A DNA stretch of 13,502 bases from an uncultured Oscillospiraceae bacterium (GTDB taxonomy: Bacteria > Bacillota > Clostridia > Oscillospirales > Ruminococcaceae), in contig UQMF01000037.1 in assembly GCA_900542145.1 (NCBI GenBank), positions 1 through 13,502 of the forward strand. Direction: 5' to 3'. This document shows, one piece after another, positions 1-7,136 of this stretch. A program made the position numbers and the translations under genes. The notes under the pieces are model-generated. The model saw only the letters and a program-made list of their open reading frames with translations. It had not been told where the DNA came from and ran no database searches. The first letter of the stretch is position 1, and each line of letters opens with the position of its first letter.

Positions 1-147
1 CGCAACATGGAACATATCCGTTGAGTAATCATGTGATTTTTTGCGCCAAACTAAAAATATGCAAGCAAGACACGTGCAAAATTCAATAAATGGTCTTTGT
101 GCGGTGTTGCCTTAACCTTAGTTACGTTTGATAATGAAAGGATCAGC

Positions 148-1995
148 ATGATGGATTTAACGAAAGAATCAGCGCAGACCGGGGATCAGGGGAATACCCT
201 GAACTCCGGGATGGAGGTTTCCGCGGCGTGTGCCGGAATAAATTTCATGGACTGCATTGGCGCAGTCCGCACGATGGGGGAGCTCTGCGAGAAAGGATAC
301 GACAAGTCCGTGCTGGAGCGTTACCTCCCGGGGATTTGCTCCGGAATACAGCAGGTGCTGGACCGGGTGACCGATCCGGGGTATTTCCGGGCGGTCTGCG
401 ATGAGGCGGATAAGCACCCGGCGCTGTCCGGCGTGGAGTGCACGGAGAAATTCACCGCGAGCCTTAAAGAGCAGCTCGACCGGGCGGAGAAGCTTTCGCG
501 CACCTACCGCGGCATAGAGTTCCCCAGCGCGGAGGAGGCTGCCGCCGCCGCTGCGGAGGAGCCCAACATGGAGCTCCTCATGCGGTCCACCGCCCGGGAC
601 GACCCCAACAGCATAACCGCGACTATCCAGCGCATGAGCGGATTCCGCACCCGGCTGAAGGATCAGTACATCGACACACTGAACGTATGGCTGAAGGAGT
701 GCGAACAGAACAGCCGCACGTTCCACGGCACGGTGTATGACTCCGTGGAGGAGCGCAATGCCGCCGAGGCGGAGTACCGGGCGAGCCGGGATTACGTCCG
801 CACCATCGACCGGAGCAGCGAACAGGCGGTGGCGATGGCGTACAATTCGCTGCTGAACTGCAAGTATCATTCCTCCGACGAGATACGTGAGGAGCTGCTG
901 GCGCAGTTGAAGCAGTTCGACGAAATGCACCGCACGGTGGACGGCGTGGTACTCCCCACCCGGGACGAAGCGGAGATCGCCCGGGGAGAGATACAGCAGA
1001 TAGCCCAGCTTATGCCTGCCGCCGACCCGAACAACGAGGCGGCGCTGCTGGAGATAAAGTCCCGTATGGAAGCGATGAAGACCCCTGTCCGGGACAAGTA
1101 CCTGGCGTACATAAACCAGCTGCTGACCAACTACGACATCAACTACCGCACCTACCGCGGAACTGTCCGCGACACCCGGGAGGAGGCTGACCTTCTCCGC
1201 CGGGAGGAATCCGGGATCGCGGCGGTGTGGAGCCAGGTGCGCGCCGACGACGAGCAGTCCATGCTCGGCGCGAAGGCGGAGCTGGAGAAGTTCACCACGT
1301 TCCTCCGGGACGAGAATATCGCGCGTATCGACCAGCTGCTGTCGGAATACGACGTCGCAATGCGTTCGTTCAACGGCGTGCTGTACCAGACCCGGGAGGA
1401 GGCTGCGCTCAACCGGTCGGAATACAACGAGATCGGCAGTATCATGGCGACGGTGTACCCGGACAACGAGCAGTCGATGCTGGACGCTCTCATGCGTATC
1501 AACCAGATGAAGACCGCCTATAAGAACCCGGTGCTGGACAATCTGAACCAGATGTGGAATGCCTACGACCAGAGTATGCGCACCTACCAGGGGATCCTGT
1601 TCGAAACCCGCGCCCAGGCGGAGAACGCACGCCAGACCCGGGAGGAATTTTACCGCATGGCGTATTCGATGGATCTTTCGCAGCCGGGTTCGCTGGTCAC
1701 GCTGGATAACTACATCGAGGACAGGCTGAATCCCGGGATACGTCAGGAAGCGGCGGCGTTCGTTGCCGGCGTGAGGGACGTGCTGAACTACGCGAACTAC
1801 CTTTTCGGGCAGAACAGCTACATCAATCCGGAGATGGACAGAAATGCAAGCGCCGACCTGTATTTTCAGGCGAAGGAGCTTATCCCCCGGCTGGAGCAGT
1901 ACGGTATCAACGCCAACGGCATGCGAATGATAATGGAGCGCCACTACAATTCGCTGAACCCCGGTCAGAAGCTCATGGAGCAGTTCAGAAAGTAA
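148..1995 (+). CDS. Unrecognised helical protein made of 72-residue repeats
   Basis: I do not recognise this family and assign no function. The 615-residue product has no signal peptide and no membrane segment, so it is probably cytoplasmic. It is rich in Glu, Ala, Arg and Gln and looks almost wholly helical. A motif of the form R-[TS]-[YFV]-x-G followed a few residues later by [TS]-R-E-E-A recurs at residues 118, 190, 262, 334, 406 and 478, exactly 72 apart each time. Between motifs lie two predicted helices, the second ending in a pattern like D-x-x-I-x-x-[LI]-x-x-L-L-x-x-[YF]-D. The first ~100 and last ~115 residues are non-repeated. I chose ATG 148 because AAAGGA (137-142) lies just upstream; ATG 151 is equally possible. 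A TTG at 97 would add 17 residues but has no ribosome site. The gene stands alone and ends at a strong hairpin terminator. A scaffold or filament-like role is only a guess. Confidence 0.85.
   Translation: MMDLTKESAQTGDQGNTLNSGMEVSAACAGINFMDCIGAVRTMGELCEKGYDKSVLERYLPGICSGIQQVLDRVTDPGYFRAVCDEADKHPALSGVECTEKFTASLKEQLDRAEKLSRTYRGIEFPSAEEAAAAAAEEPNMELLMRSTARDDPNSITATIQRMSGFRTRLKDQYIDTLNVWLKECEQNSRTFHGTVYDSVEERNAAEAEYRASRDYVRTIDRSSEQAVAMAYNSLLNCKYHSSDEIREELLAQLKQFDEMHRTVDGVVLPTRDEAEIARGEIQQIAQLMPAADPNNEAALLEIKSRMEAMKTPVRDKYLAYINQLLTNYDINYRTYRGTVRDTREEADLLRREESGIAAVWSQVRADDEQSMLGAKAELEKFTTFLRDENIARIDQLLSEYDVAMRSFNGVLYQTREEAALNRSEYNEIGSIMATVYPDNEQSMLDALMRINQMKTAYKNPVLDNLNQMWNAYDQSMRTYQGILFETRAQAENARQTREEFYRMAYSMDLSQPGSLVTLDNYIEDRLNPGIRQEAAAFVAGVRDVLNYANYLFGQNSYINPEMDRNASADLYFQAKELIPRLEQYGINANGMRMIMERHYNSLNPGQKLMEQFRK
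499..1578 (+). repeat. Five complete in-frame 216-bp (72-codon) repeats plus a partial sixth
   Basis: The units start at 499, 715, 931, 1147 and 1363, with the motif of a sixth at 1579. The spacing is exact although the DNA has diverged, so there are no indels between units. Some identity survives at DNA level: the 14 bases CGCACCTACCGCGG occur at both 499 and 1147. Conserved positions per unit are Arg, Thr/Ser, an aromatic, Gly five residues in, then an acidic Glu-Glu-Ala segment. Confidence 0.85.
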
Positions 1996-2007
1996 TGTGA
2001 ATAAATA

Positions 2008-2043
2008 AAACGTGGGACTGTATTTTCATACAATCCCACGTTT
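2008..2043. terminator. Bidirectional intrinsic terminator between convergent genes
   Basis: Arms 2008-2023 and 2028-2043 form a 16-bp stem (AAACGTGGGACTGTAT with its near-perfect complement, one C/A mismatch) around the loop TTTC. The outer A/T pairs put T-rich tracts on the 3' side for both strands. It can therefore end the repeat-protein transcript (stop at 1995) and the atp operon transcript arriving from the other side (atpC stop at 2128). Confidence 0.85.
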
Positions 2044-2083
2044 CAGTTTGTCGAAAAGTAGATTTTGCCTGCGAAGCAGGCTT
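2041..2083 (+). repeat. Copy 1 of a shared composite-terminator module
   Basis: This 43-nt block aligns with 13371-13414 with five substitutions and one indel. Both copies start at the 3' edge of a gene-specific terminator stem, run through TTTCAGT.TGTCGAAAA, then a GTA.ATTTT stretch, and end with the GCC.GC hairpin and TT. Confidence 0.75.
2067..2081. terminator. Second hairpin of the composite terminator module
   Basis: GCCTGC (2067-2072), loop GAA, GCAGGC (2076-2081) is a perfect 6-bp stem, preceded on the plus strand by ATTTT. It has only a short TT on the plus side and AAAA/TTTT on the other, so alone it is weak. The block 2041-2083 is closely related to 13371-13414. On the minus strand this is the second hairpin met by transcription leaving atpC. 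Confidence 0.55.
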
Positions 2084-2090
2084 GAAACCG

Positions 2091-2119
2091 TCGAAAAGCC
2101 CCTTTAGTGACTTTTTCGA
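2091..2119 (-). terminator. Weak hairpin directly after atpC
   Basis: TCGAAAAG (2091-2098) and CTTTTTCGA (2111-2119) pair with one bulged base around a 12-nt loop, starting 9 nt beyond the atpC stop. The stem is A/T rich and lacks a clear trailing T tract, so it may only assist the stronger hairpin at 2008-2043. The TCGAAAA string also occurs at 2051 and 13381. Confidence 0.4.
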
Positions 2120-2127
2120 TGGTCTAT

Positions 2128-2541
2128 TTACGGCTGCTGATTTATGCTCTTTACCTTGAGCCTTGCGGCTGCTCGGGCGAGGGTCATCTGCGCCGCGTGG
2201 AATTCCTTTATGCTCCGCTTCTGGAGGATAGCCTCCCTTGCGGCGGCTGCTTCTTCCCGGGCGCGGTTGGCGTCAATCTCGTCGGGGCGCTCCGCGGAAT
2301 CCACCAGCACCAGGACTTCGCCGTCCTCTACCTTGACAAGCCCGGAGGACACCGCTGCGACCTGGTTCTCGCCGCCGGGGACGCGGTAGGTCATTATTCC
2401 CGGGACCACTGCGCTGATTATGTCGCAGTGCCCTGCGAGTATCCCGTACTGCCCGTCCGAAGTCGGCACTGTCAGCGATTCGCAGTCGCCCTCGTAGAAC
2501 GTGTTGGATGCCGCCAGGATATGCGTCTTGAATGTGTTCAT
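2128..2541 (-). CDS. atpC: F1Fo ATP synthase epsilon subunit
   Basis: This 137-residue protein is the rotor subunit epsilon of F1, which sits on gamma and can inhibit ATP hydrolysis. The N-terminal ~85 residues match the beta-sandwich domain: a T-x-x-x-x-F-Y-E-G-D start, then S-L-T-V-P-T-S-D-G-Q-Y-G-I-L-A-G-H, where family members have the PG..G.LGILP-type loop. The C-terminal ~50 residues form the usual Ala/Arg-rich helical hairpin. I chose ATG 2541 rather than the upstream ATG at 2577, because AAGGAG lies six bases before it and residue 1 then matches family N-termini. The 2577 start would lie inside the end of atpD. It starts 10 nt after the atpD stop, as the last gene of the operon. Length is normal for the family. 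Confidence 0.93.
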   Translation of the reverse strand: MNTFKTHILAASNTFYEGDCESLTVPTSDGQYGILAGHCDIISAVVPGIMTYRVPGGENQVAAVSSGLVKVEDGEVLVLVDSAERPDEIDANRAREEAAAAREAILQKRSIKEFHAAQMTLARAAARLKVKSINQQP

Positions 2542-2551
2542 GGCGCGCTCC

Positions 2552-3937
2552 TTACAGCTTTGCTGCCTTTGCAACAACGTCGTCGATCGTGCCGACGTTG
2601 TAGAATGCCGCCTCGGGGTACTTATCCATCTCGCCGGAAACGATCGCCTGGAATCCCTTGATGGTTTCCGTCAGCGGAACGTAGATTCCGGGGATTCCCG
2701 TGAACTTCTCCGCAACGTGGGTCGGCTGCGCCAGGAAACGCTGTATCTTTCTCGCTCTGGTGACCACCTGCTTATCCTCGTCGGAAAGCTCGTCCATACC
2801 AAGTATTGCGATGATATCCTGAAGCTCGTTGTACTTCTGGAGAATTTCCTGCACGGTACGCGCGGTTTCGTAGTGATCCTTGCCAACGATATCCGCCTCG
2901 AGTATTCTCGAAGTGGAGCCAAGCGGATCGACCGCCGGATAAATACCCTGTTCGGCTATCTTACGGCTGAGGACCGTGGTGGCGTCCAGATGTGTGAACG
3001 TGGTTGCCGGAGCCGGGTCGGTGAGGTCGTCCGCCGGGACGTATACCGCCTGGACGGAGGTCACGGAACCGCTCCTGGTGGAGGTGATACGTTCCTGGAG
3101 TGCGCCCATCTCCTCGGACAGGGTGGGCTGGTAGCCTACCGCGGAGGGCATTCTGCCCAGCAGAGTGGATACCTCGGAGCCTGCCTGTACGAAACGGAAT
3201 ATGTTGTCGATGAACAGAAGCACGTCCTTATGCTGGACATCACGGAAATACTCCGCCATGGTCAGTCCGGACAGCGCCACGCGCATACGCACGCCGGGGG
3301 ATTCGTTCATCTGACCGAATACCAGCGCAGTCTTGTCGGAAACTCCGCTCTCGCGCATTTCGTTCCACAGGTCGTTACCCTCACGGCTTCTCTCGCCGAC
3401 GCCGGTGAACACGGAGTATCCGCCGTGCTCCATGGCTACGTTGTGGATAAGCTCCTGAATGAGCACCGTCTTGCCGACGCCCGCGCCGCCGAACAGTCCT
3501 ATCTTACCGCCCTTGGGGTATGGCTCCAGCAGGTCAATGACCTTGATACCGGTTTCCAGTACCTGCGCCACCGGCTGCTGCTCCTCGAATCCCGGTGCCT
3601 TGCGGTGTATCTCCCAGCGCTCGCCGTCGGCAAGTTCGCCTTCGCCGTCGATGGGGTCGCCCAGTACGTTGAACATACGTCCCAGAGTGCGGTCGCCCAC
3701 CGGCACGCTAATCGCCTTTCCGGTGGAGGTTACTTCCATTCCTCTTGCGAGGTTCTCGCTTGCGCCCAGCAGTATGCAGCGGACTCTGTCCTTGCCGGTG
3801 TGCTGTGCGACTTCCATCACGCGCTGCTTTCCTCTTACGTTTACTGTCAGCGCTTCCTTTATCTTAGGCAGTTCGCCCGGGGCGAACATGCAATCTATTA
3901 CCGGTCCTGAGATCTGTGTTATCTTACCTGTACTCAA
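2552..3937 (-). CDS. atpD: F1Fo ATP synthase beta subunit
   Basis: This is the catalytic subunit of F1, about 461 residues. The P-loop GGAGVGKT is at about residues 150-157, the catalytic Glu lies in GERSREG (about 181-187), the Walker B segment LLFIDNIFRF follows, and the DELSEED lever is present as DELSDED (about 382-388). All are as expected for an active enzyme. I chose a TTG start at 3937. It overlaps the atpG stop as TTGA, leaves 10 nt to the GAGGAGG ribosome site, and gives the family-like N-terminus MSTGKITQISGPVID. A GTG at 3946 would give three more residues but lies one base from the ribosome site, which is too close. The ribosome site is embedded in the last codons of atpG, so the two genes are probably translationally coupled. 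Confidence 0.96.
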   Translation of the reverse strand: MSTGKITQISGPVIDCMFAPGELPKIKEALTVNVRGKQRVMEVAQHTGKDRVRCILLGASENLARGMEVTSTGKAISVPVGDRTLGRMFNVLGDPIDGEGELADGERWEIHRKAPGFEEQQPVAQVLETGIKVIDLLEPYPKGGKIGLFGGAGVGKTVLIQELIHNVAMEHGGYSVFTGVGERSREGNDLWNEMRESGVSDKTALVFGQMNESPGVRMRVALSGLTMAEYFRDVQHKDVLLFIDNIFRFVQAGSEVSTLLGRMPSAVGYQPTLSEEMGALQERITSTRSGSVTSVQAVYVPADDLTDPAPATTFTHLDATTVLSRKIAEQGIYPAVDPLGSTSRILEADIVGKDHYETARTVQEILQKYNELQDIIAILGMDELSDEDKQVVTRARKIQRFLAQPTHVAEKFTGIPGIYVPLTETIKGFQAIVSGEMDKYPEAAFYNVGTIDDVVAKAAKL

Positions 3938-4857
3938 TGTCCGCACGCCTCCTCATTTTTCTTCTTTGCGAGCTTCCTCTTCTGCGCCTTTGCGCCGGAG
4001 GAGATCTCGGTTATCTCCTGGGTGATCGCAGCCTGCCGCGAGCGGTTGTACTGCACTGAAAGCTCACCCAGCAGCTTTTCCGCGTTCTGGTTCGCGGAGT
4101 TCATCGCCGTCATGCGCGCGTTCTGCTCCGCGCAGAAACTGTCAACCAGCGCGCTGTAGATGTATCCCGAAACGTAGCTCGGGACAAGCGTTGCCAGCAC
4201 CGCCTCAATGGACGGCGTGAATTCAAACGGTCTTGTTATCGCCTTTTCGGTGGTGTTGTCAGCGAATATCTTACGGTGGAAGGGCAGGAGCCTGTCGGTC
4301 TTTGCCTCCTCGAACATACCGTTGCGGATATCCGTGTAGACCACGAATATCTTGCAGACTTCATCGCGCTCGAACAGCTCCAGCAGTGTGGAGCTTATCT
4401 CCCGGGCGCGCTGCATGGTGGGATTCTGCGCCGTGTAGAGGAAGCTCCTCTCCACCGGTATCCCATGGTGCGCGAAGTACTGCCTGCCGTATTCGCCGAC
4501 CACGAACAGCCTTGTGTCCGGGTGCTCCTTCAGCATTTTCTCAGCCTCGCGGATAACGTTCTGGTTGTACATGCCGGCAAGTCCTTTGTCGGCGGTTATC
4601 ACCAGGCAGGCGTAGGGGCCTGTCAGCGTGTGGGCGCCGTCCTCGGGATAAAACCAGCGGCTCTCCGCCTCCTTTTTGGAGGTACGGAAGATTCGCTTTA
4701 TCTCGCCCTTTATCGCTTCGAAGTAGGGGCGTGTGTGGTCCAGTTCGGACTTCGCCTTGCGCATTTTCGTGGAGGCTATCAGGTACATAGCGTTGGTTAT
4801 CTTCTGAGTATCCCGGACGCTCTTTATGCGGTCCTTTATCTCTTTCGTGTTAGCCAT
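3934..4857 (-). CDS. atpG: F1Fo ATP synthase gamma subunit with a basic C-terminal tail
   Basis: This 307-residue protein is the central rotor shaft of F1. The N-terminal helix (EIKDRIKSVRDTQKITNAM) and the C-terminal helix (YNRSRQAAITQEITEISSG) are typical, and the middle carries the expected Rossmann-like region with ITADKGLAGMYN. Most bacterial gamma subunits stop about three residues after the [IV]-x-[SG]-G-A motif. This one continues for about 15 more residues (KRKLAKKKNEEACGH), strongly basic and then acidic. The last codons carry the atpD ribosome site. It starts 11 nt after the alpha fusion gene. Translation starts at ATG 4857, after a G-rich stretch (AAGGCGGTG). Confidence 0.95.
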   Translation of the reverse strand: MANTKEIKDRIKSVRDTQKITNAMYLIASTKMRKAKSELDHTRPYFEAIKGEIKRIFRTSKKEAESRWFYPEDGAHTLTGPYACLVITADKGLAGMYNQNVIREAEKMLKEHPDTRLFVVGEYGRQYFAHHGIPVERSFLYTAQNPTMQRAREISSTLLELFERDEVCKIFVVYTDIRNGMFEEAKTDRLLPFHRKIFADNTTEKAITRPFEFTPSIEAVLATLVPSYVSGYIYSALVDSFCAEQNARMTAMNSANQNAEKLLGELSVQYNRSRQAAITQEITEISSGAKAQKRKLAKKKNEEACGH

Positions 4858-4868
4858 AGCGCACCGCC

Positions 4869-6644
4869 TTAATTGCCGTTACGCTCCAGGAAGCGCTGTG
4901 CGAATTCCAGCAGGGACTTTCTCTCCTCTTCGGAGGTTTCGCCGGTGCGGTCTATCTTCTCGCAGAGGTCGGGTATTTCCGCCGCCGCTGCGTCGAGCAT
5001 ATCCCGGCTGAACTGCGGTATCCTGTCCACCGGAACGTCCTGGAACACATGTCCCATAGCGGCGGTCAGCAGAATGACCTGCTCGTGCTGCTTGTAGGGA
5101 TTGTACTGCTTCTGGCGCAGTAATCTCATCAGACCCTGACCGTAGCGCAGCTGCTTCTTGGTGGCTTCGTCCAGGTCGCTGGAGAACTGCATGAATACCT
5201 CCATTTCGCGGTACTGCGCGAGGTCCAGACGGATAGCGCCGGTCGCCTTCTTCATAGCTTTGGTCTGGGCTGCGCCGCCGACACGGGATACGGAAAGTCC
5301 GACGTTTACCGCCGGGCGCTGACCGGAGTGGAACAGGTCGCTCTCCAGGAATATCTGACCGTCGGTGATGGAGATTATGTTTGTAGGAATATACGCGGAA
5401 ACGTCGCCTGCCTGGGTTTCAACTATAGGAAGCGCAGTCATGCTGCCGCCGCCCAGCGCGTCGGAGAGGTGCGCGGAACGCTCCAGCAGACGGGAATGCA
5501 GGTAGAATACGTCGCCGGGGTAGGCTTCACGTCCCGGGGAGCGCTCCAGCAGAAGGCTCAGGGTACGGTAGGCTACTGCGTGCTTGGACAGGTCGTCGTA
5601 AACTATCAGCACGTCCCTGCCGTGGTTCATGAAGAATTCGCCCATCGCACAGCCGGAATACGGCGCGATGTACTGTAACGTCGCGGAGTCGCTGGCGGTG
5701 GCGTTGACGATTATCGTGTAATCCATCGCGCCGTGTCTGCGGAGGTTCTCGGCAAGCTGTGCGACTGACGAAGCCTTCTGACCGATGGCAACGTAGATGC
5801 AGACAACTCCCTTGCCCTTTTGATTGAGGATAGTATCCAGGGCAATGGCGGTCTTACCGGTCTGGCGGTCGCCGATTATCAGCTCACGCTGACCTCTGCC
5901 TATCGGGAACATGGAGTCTATGGACAGCAGTCCGGTTTCCATAGGGCGGTTGACCGGCTGGCGGTCGATAATGCCCGGCGCCGGATTCTCAATGGGGTAG
6001 TAGTCCTCCTGGGCTATCGGACCCTTGCCGTCAACCGGCTCGCCGAGAGCGTTTATTACACGGCCCAGGAACGCTTCGCCTACCGGGATTCCGGCTACCT
6101 TCTTGGTGCGGCGCACCATGCTGCCCTCGGTGATCTCGCTCTCGTCGCCGAAGATTACGCAGCCTATCTCGTCCTCCTTGAGGTCGAGTATCATGCCCTT
6201 GATCCCACACTCGAACAGCAGTATCTCGCCGTATTCCGCGTCCTCAAGTCCGCTGATGGTCGCGATTCCGTCGCCGACGGTGAGTACAGTTCCGACTTCC
6301 TCGTCCCGTGGCACCGGCTCGAAGTCCTCTATCGCCTGGCGTATCATCGGCAGGACGTCCTGCTTGCCGCGGATAGCCTCGCTTATGCTCTCCTTGAGCT
6401 GCTTTGCGCGGCCCTCGGCGCTCCAGTCGAATATGCGGTCGAGGTTCCACTTGTAGGTGGAGGTGCCGATCTCAATACGGAAGCCGTCGCGCACGCTGTC
6501 GTCCTTCTTCGGGATAACGGCAACGGCGGCGCTGTATTTCTTCTCCAGGAACTCCTGGACCTTTTTAAGCTGTTCGTCCGTGGGAGTTTCACGGCTGTAA
6601 ATGAACGCTTCGACCTCGACTTTTCTGATCTCGTGTTCTGTCAT
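4869..6644 (-). CDS. atpA: ATP synthase alpha subunit with the C-terminal domain of delta fused to its N-terminus
   Basis: The 591-residue product is about 90 longer than a usual alpha (about 500). Residues from about 98 onward are a complete alpha: the N-terminal helix PMIRQAIEDFE, VGDGIATISGL, the P-loop GDRQTGKT (258-265), Walker B VLIVYDD (345-351) and the arginine finger in SVSRVGGAAQ (R454). Residues 1 to about 88 do not belong to alpha. They fit the C-terminal domain of delta (OSCP): a strand VEVEAFIYS, a helix after PTDEQLKKVQEFLEKK, a strand VAVIPKKDDS, then the signature-like VRDGFRIEIG...DRIFDWSAEGRAKQL, which lines up with the delta pattern VDPxLIGGFxVRxG...IDGSxRxRLxxL. The N-terminal six-helix domain of delta is missing, and only 6 nt separate this gene from atpF. 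The ribosome site AAAGGAG lies nine bases before ATG 6644. The identity of the delta part is by eye. Confidence 0.93.
   Translation of the reverse strand: MTEHEIRKVEVEAFIYSRETPTDEQLKKVQEFLEKKYSAAVAVIPKKDDSVRDGFRIEIGTSTYKWNLDRIFDWSAEGRAKQLKESISEAIRGKQDVLPMIRQAIEDFEPVPRDEEVGTVLTVGDGIATISGLEDAEYGEILLFECGIKGMILDLKEDEIGCVIFGDESEITEGSMVRRTKKVAGIPVGEAFLGRVINALGEPVDGKGPIAQEDYYPIENPAPGIIDRQPVNRPMETGLLSIDSMFPIGRGQRELIIGDRQTGKTAIALDTILNQKGKGVVCIYVAIGQKASSVAQLAENLRRHGAMDYTIIVNATASDSATLQYIAPYSGCAMGEFFMNHGRDVLIVYDDLSKHAVAYRTLSLLLERSPGREAYPGDVFYLHSRLLERSAHLSDALGGGSMTALPIVETQAGDVSAYIPTNIISITDGQIFLESDLFHSGQRPAVNVGLSVSRVGGAAQTKAMKKATGAIRLDLAQYREMEVFMQFSSDLDEATKKQLRYGQGLMRLLRQKQYNPYKQHEQVILLTAAMGHVFQDVPVDRIPQFSRDMLDAAAAEIPDLCEKIDRTGETSEEERKSLLEFAQRFLERNGN
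6375..6644 (-). other. Segment encoding the delta-like C-terminal domain
   Basis: This marks the part of the fusion gene (residues 1-90) that corresponds to the C-terminal half of delta. In other bacteria a full atpH of about 180 codons stands between atpF and atpA. Here only this half is found at that place, in frame with alpha and without an internal stop or ribosome site. The junction lies at about residues 88-98. Confidence 0.75.
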
Positions 6645-6650
6645 CAGTCA

Positions 6651-7124
6651 TTACTCCTTTCCGGATTCATCAAAGCTGTCATACGCACTGCCGGAGGGTA
6701 CAAGCAGCTTGTCCACAGCGGCGGATACCATATCCTCGATCTGCACGTTTGCTTCCTGGAGGATCTTGTTCTTCTCCGCCAGGGCTACCTTCCTTGCGTC
6801 ACCGATGATGCGCTGTTTCTCCTGCTGGGCGTCGGCGATGTGAGCCTTTGCGGCGGCGTCAGCGTCAGCCATGGCCTTCTTCTTCAGCTCTGCTGCCTCG
6901 TCCTGAGCCTTCTCGACCAGCCCGGAGTATTTCTGCTGCTCGGCTTCTGCGGCGGCGAGCTTGTCGGTCGCAGCCTTGTCCATGTCCTTGTAGTAAGCCT
7001 CGCGCTTTGCCATGAAGTTCTTGACCGGCTTGTAGAGCAGCAGCCACAGACCGCCGGCGAGAATGATGAAATTGAACAGGTGCAGCAGTATCTGCTGCCA
7101 GTCTACATTCAGAGGGATTCCCAT
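6651..7124 (-). CDS. atpF: F1Fo ATP synthase b subunit (peripheral stalk)
   Basis: This 157-residue protein has one N-terminal membrane helix (about residues 10-31, LLHLFNFIILAGGLWLLLYKP). A long charged Ala/Glu/Lys-rich helix follows (about 34-145) that would dimerise as the right-handed stalk coil. The order (short N-terminal segment, membrane anchor, K-P-V-K-x-F hinge, R-E pair) is typical, and length is normal, so the missing delta N-terminal domain has not been moved here. The start ATG 7124 follows a GGGGGT ribosome site, and the gene begins 12 nt after the atpE stop. The C-terminus (SGSAYDSFDESGKE) is acidic and polar. In the usual enzyme this end contacts delta; here it should meet the delta-like domain carried on alpha. 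Confidence 0.94.
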   Translation of the reverse strand: MGIPLNVDWQQILLHLFNFIILAGGLWLLLYKPVKNFMAKREAYYKDMDKAATDKLAAAEAEQQKYSGLVEKAQDEAAELKKKAMADADAAAKAHIADAQQEKQRIIGDARKVALAEKNKILQEANVQIEDMVSAAVDKLLVPSGSAYDSFDESGKE

Positions 7125-7136
7125 AAAATTACCCCC

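Noticed and set aside
107..135. TTGCCT-17-GATAAT as promoter of the repeat protein
   Set aside because: The expected start would fall at about 142, on the ribosome site of that gene, leaving no usable leader. Possibly chance; no better promoter is clear in 1-147.
97..147. TTG 97 start for the repeat protein
   Set aside because: There is no ribosome site before 97, and AAAGGA just before ATG 148/151 fits much better.
169..1944. Long open frame antisense to the repeat protein
   Set aside because: It is opposite a GC-rich gene with strong codon bias, has no ribosome site, and its product is low-complexity His/Leu/Val/Arg-rich with no domain. It is a shadow of the plus-strand gene.
6375..6660. 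Frameshift or assembly error as the cause of the truncated delta
   Set aside because: Only 6 nt separate atpF and the fusion gene, the fusion has its own AAAGGAG site, and the missing half of delta is not found in another frame nearby. A large deletion in assembly cannot be excluded from one sequence but is not indicated.
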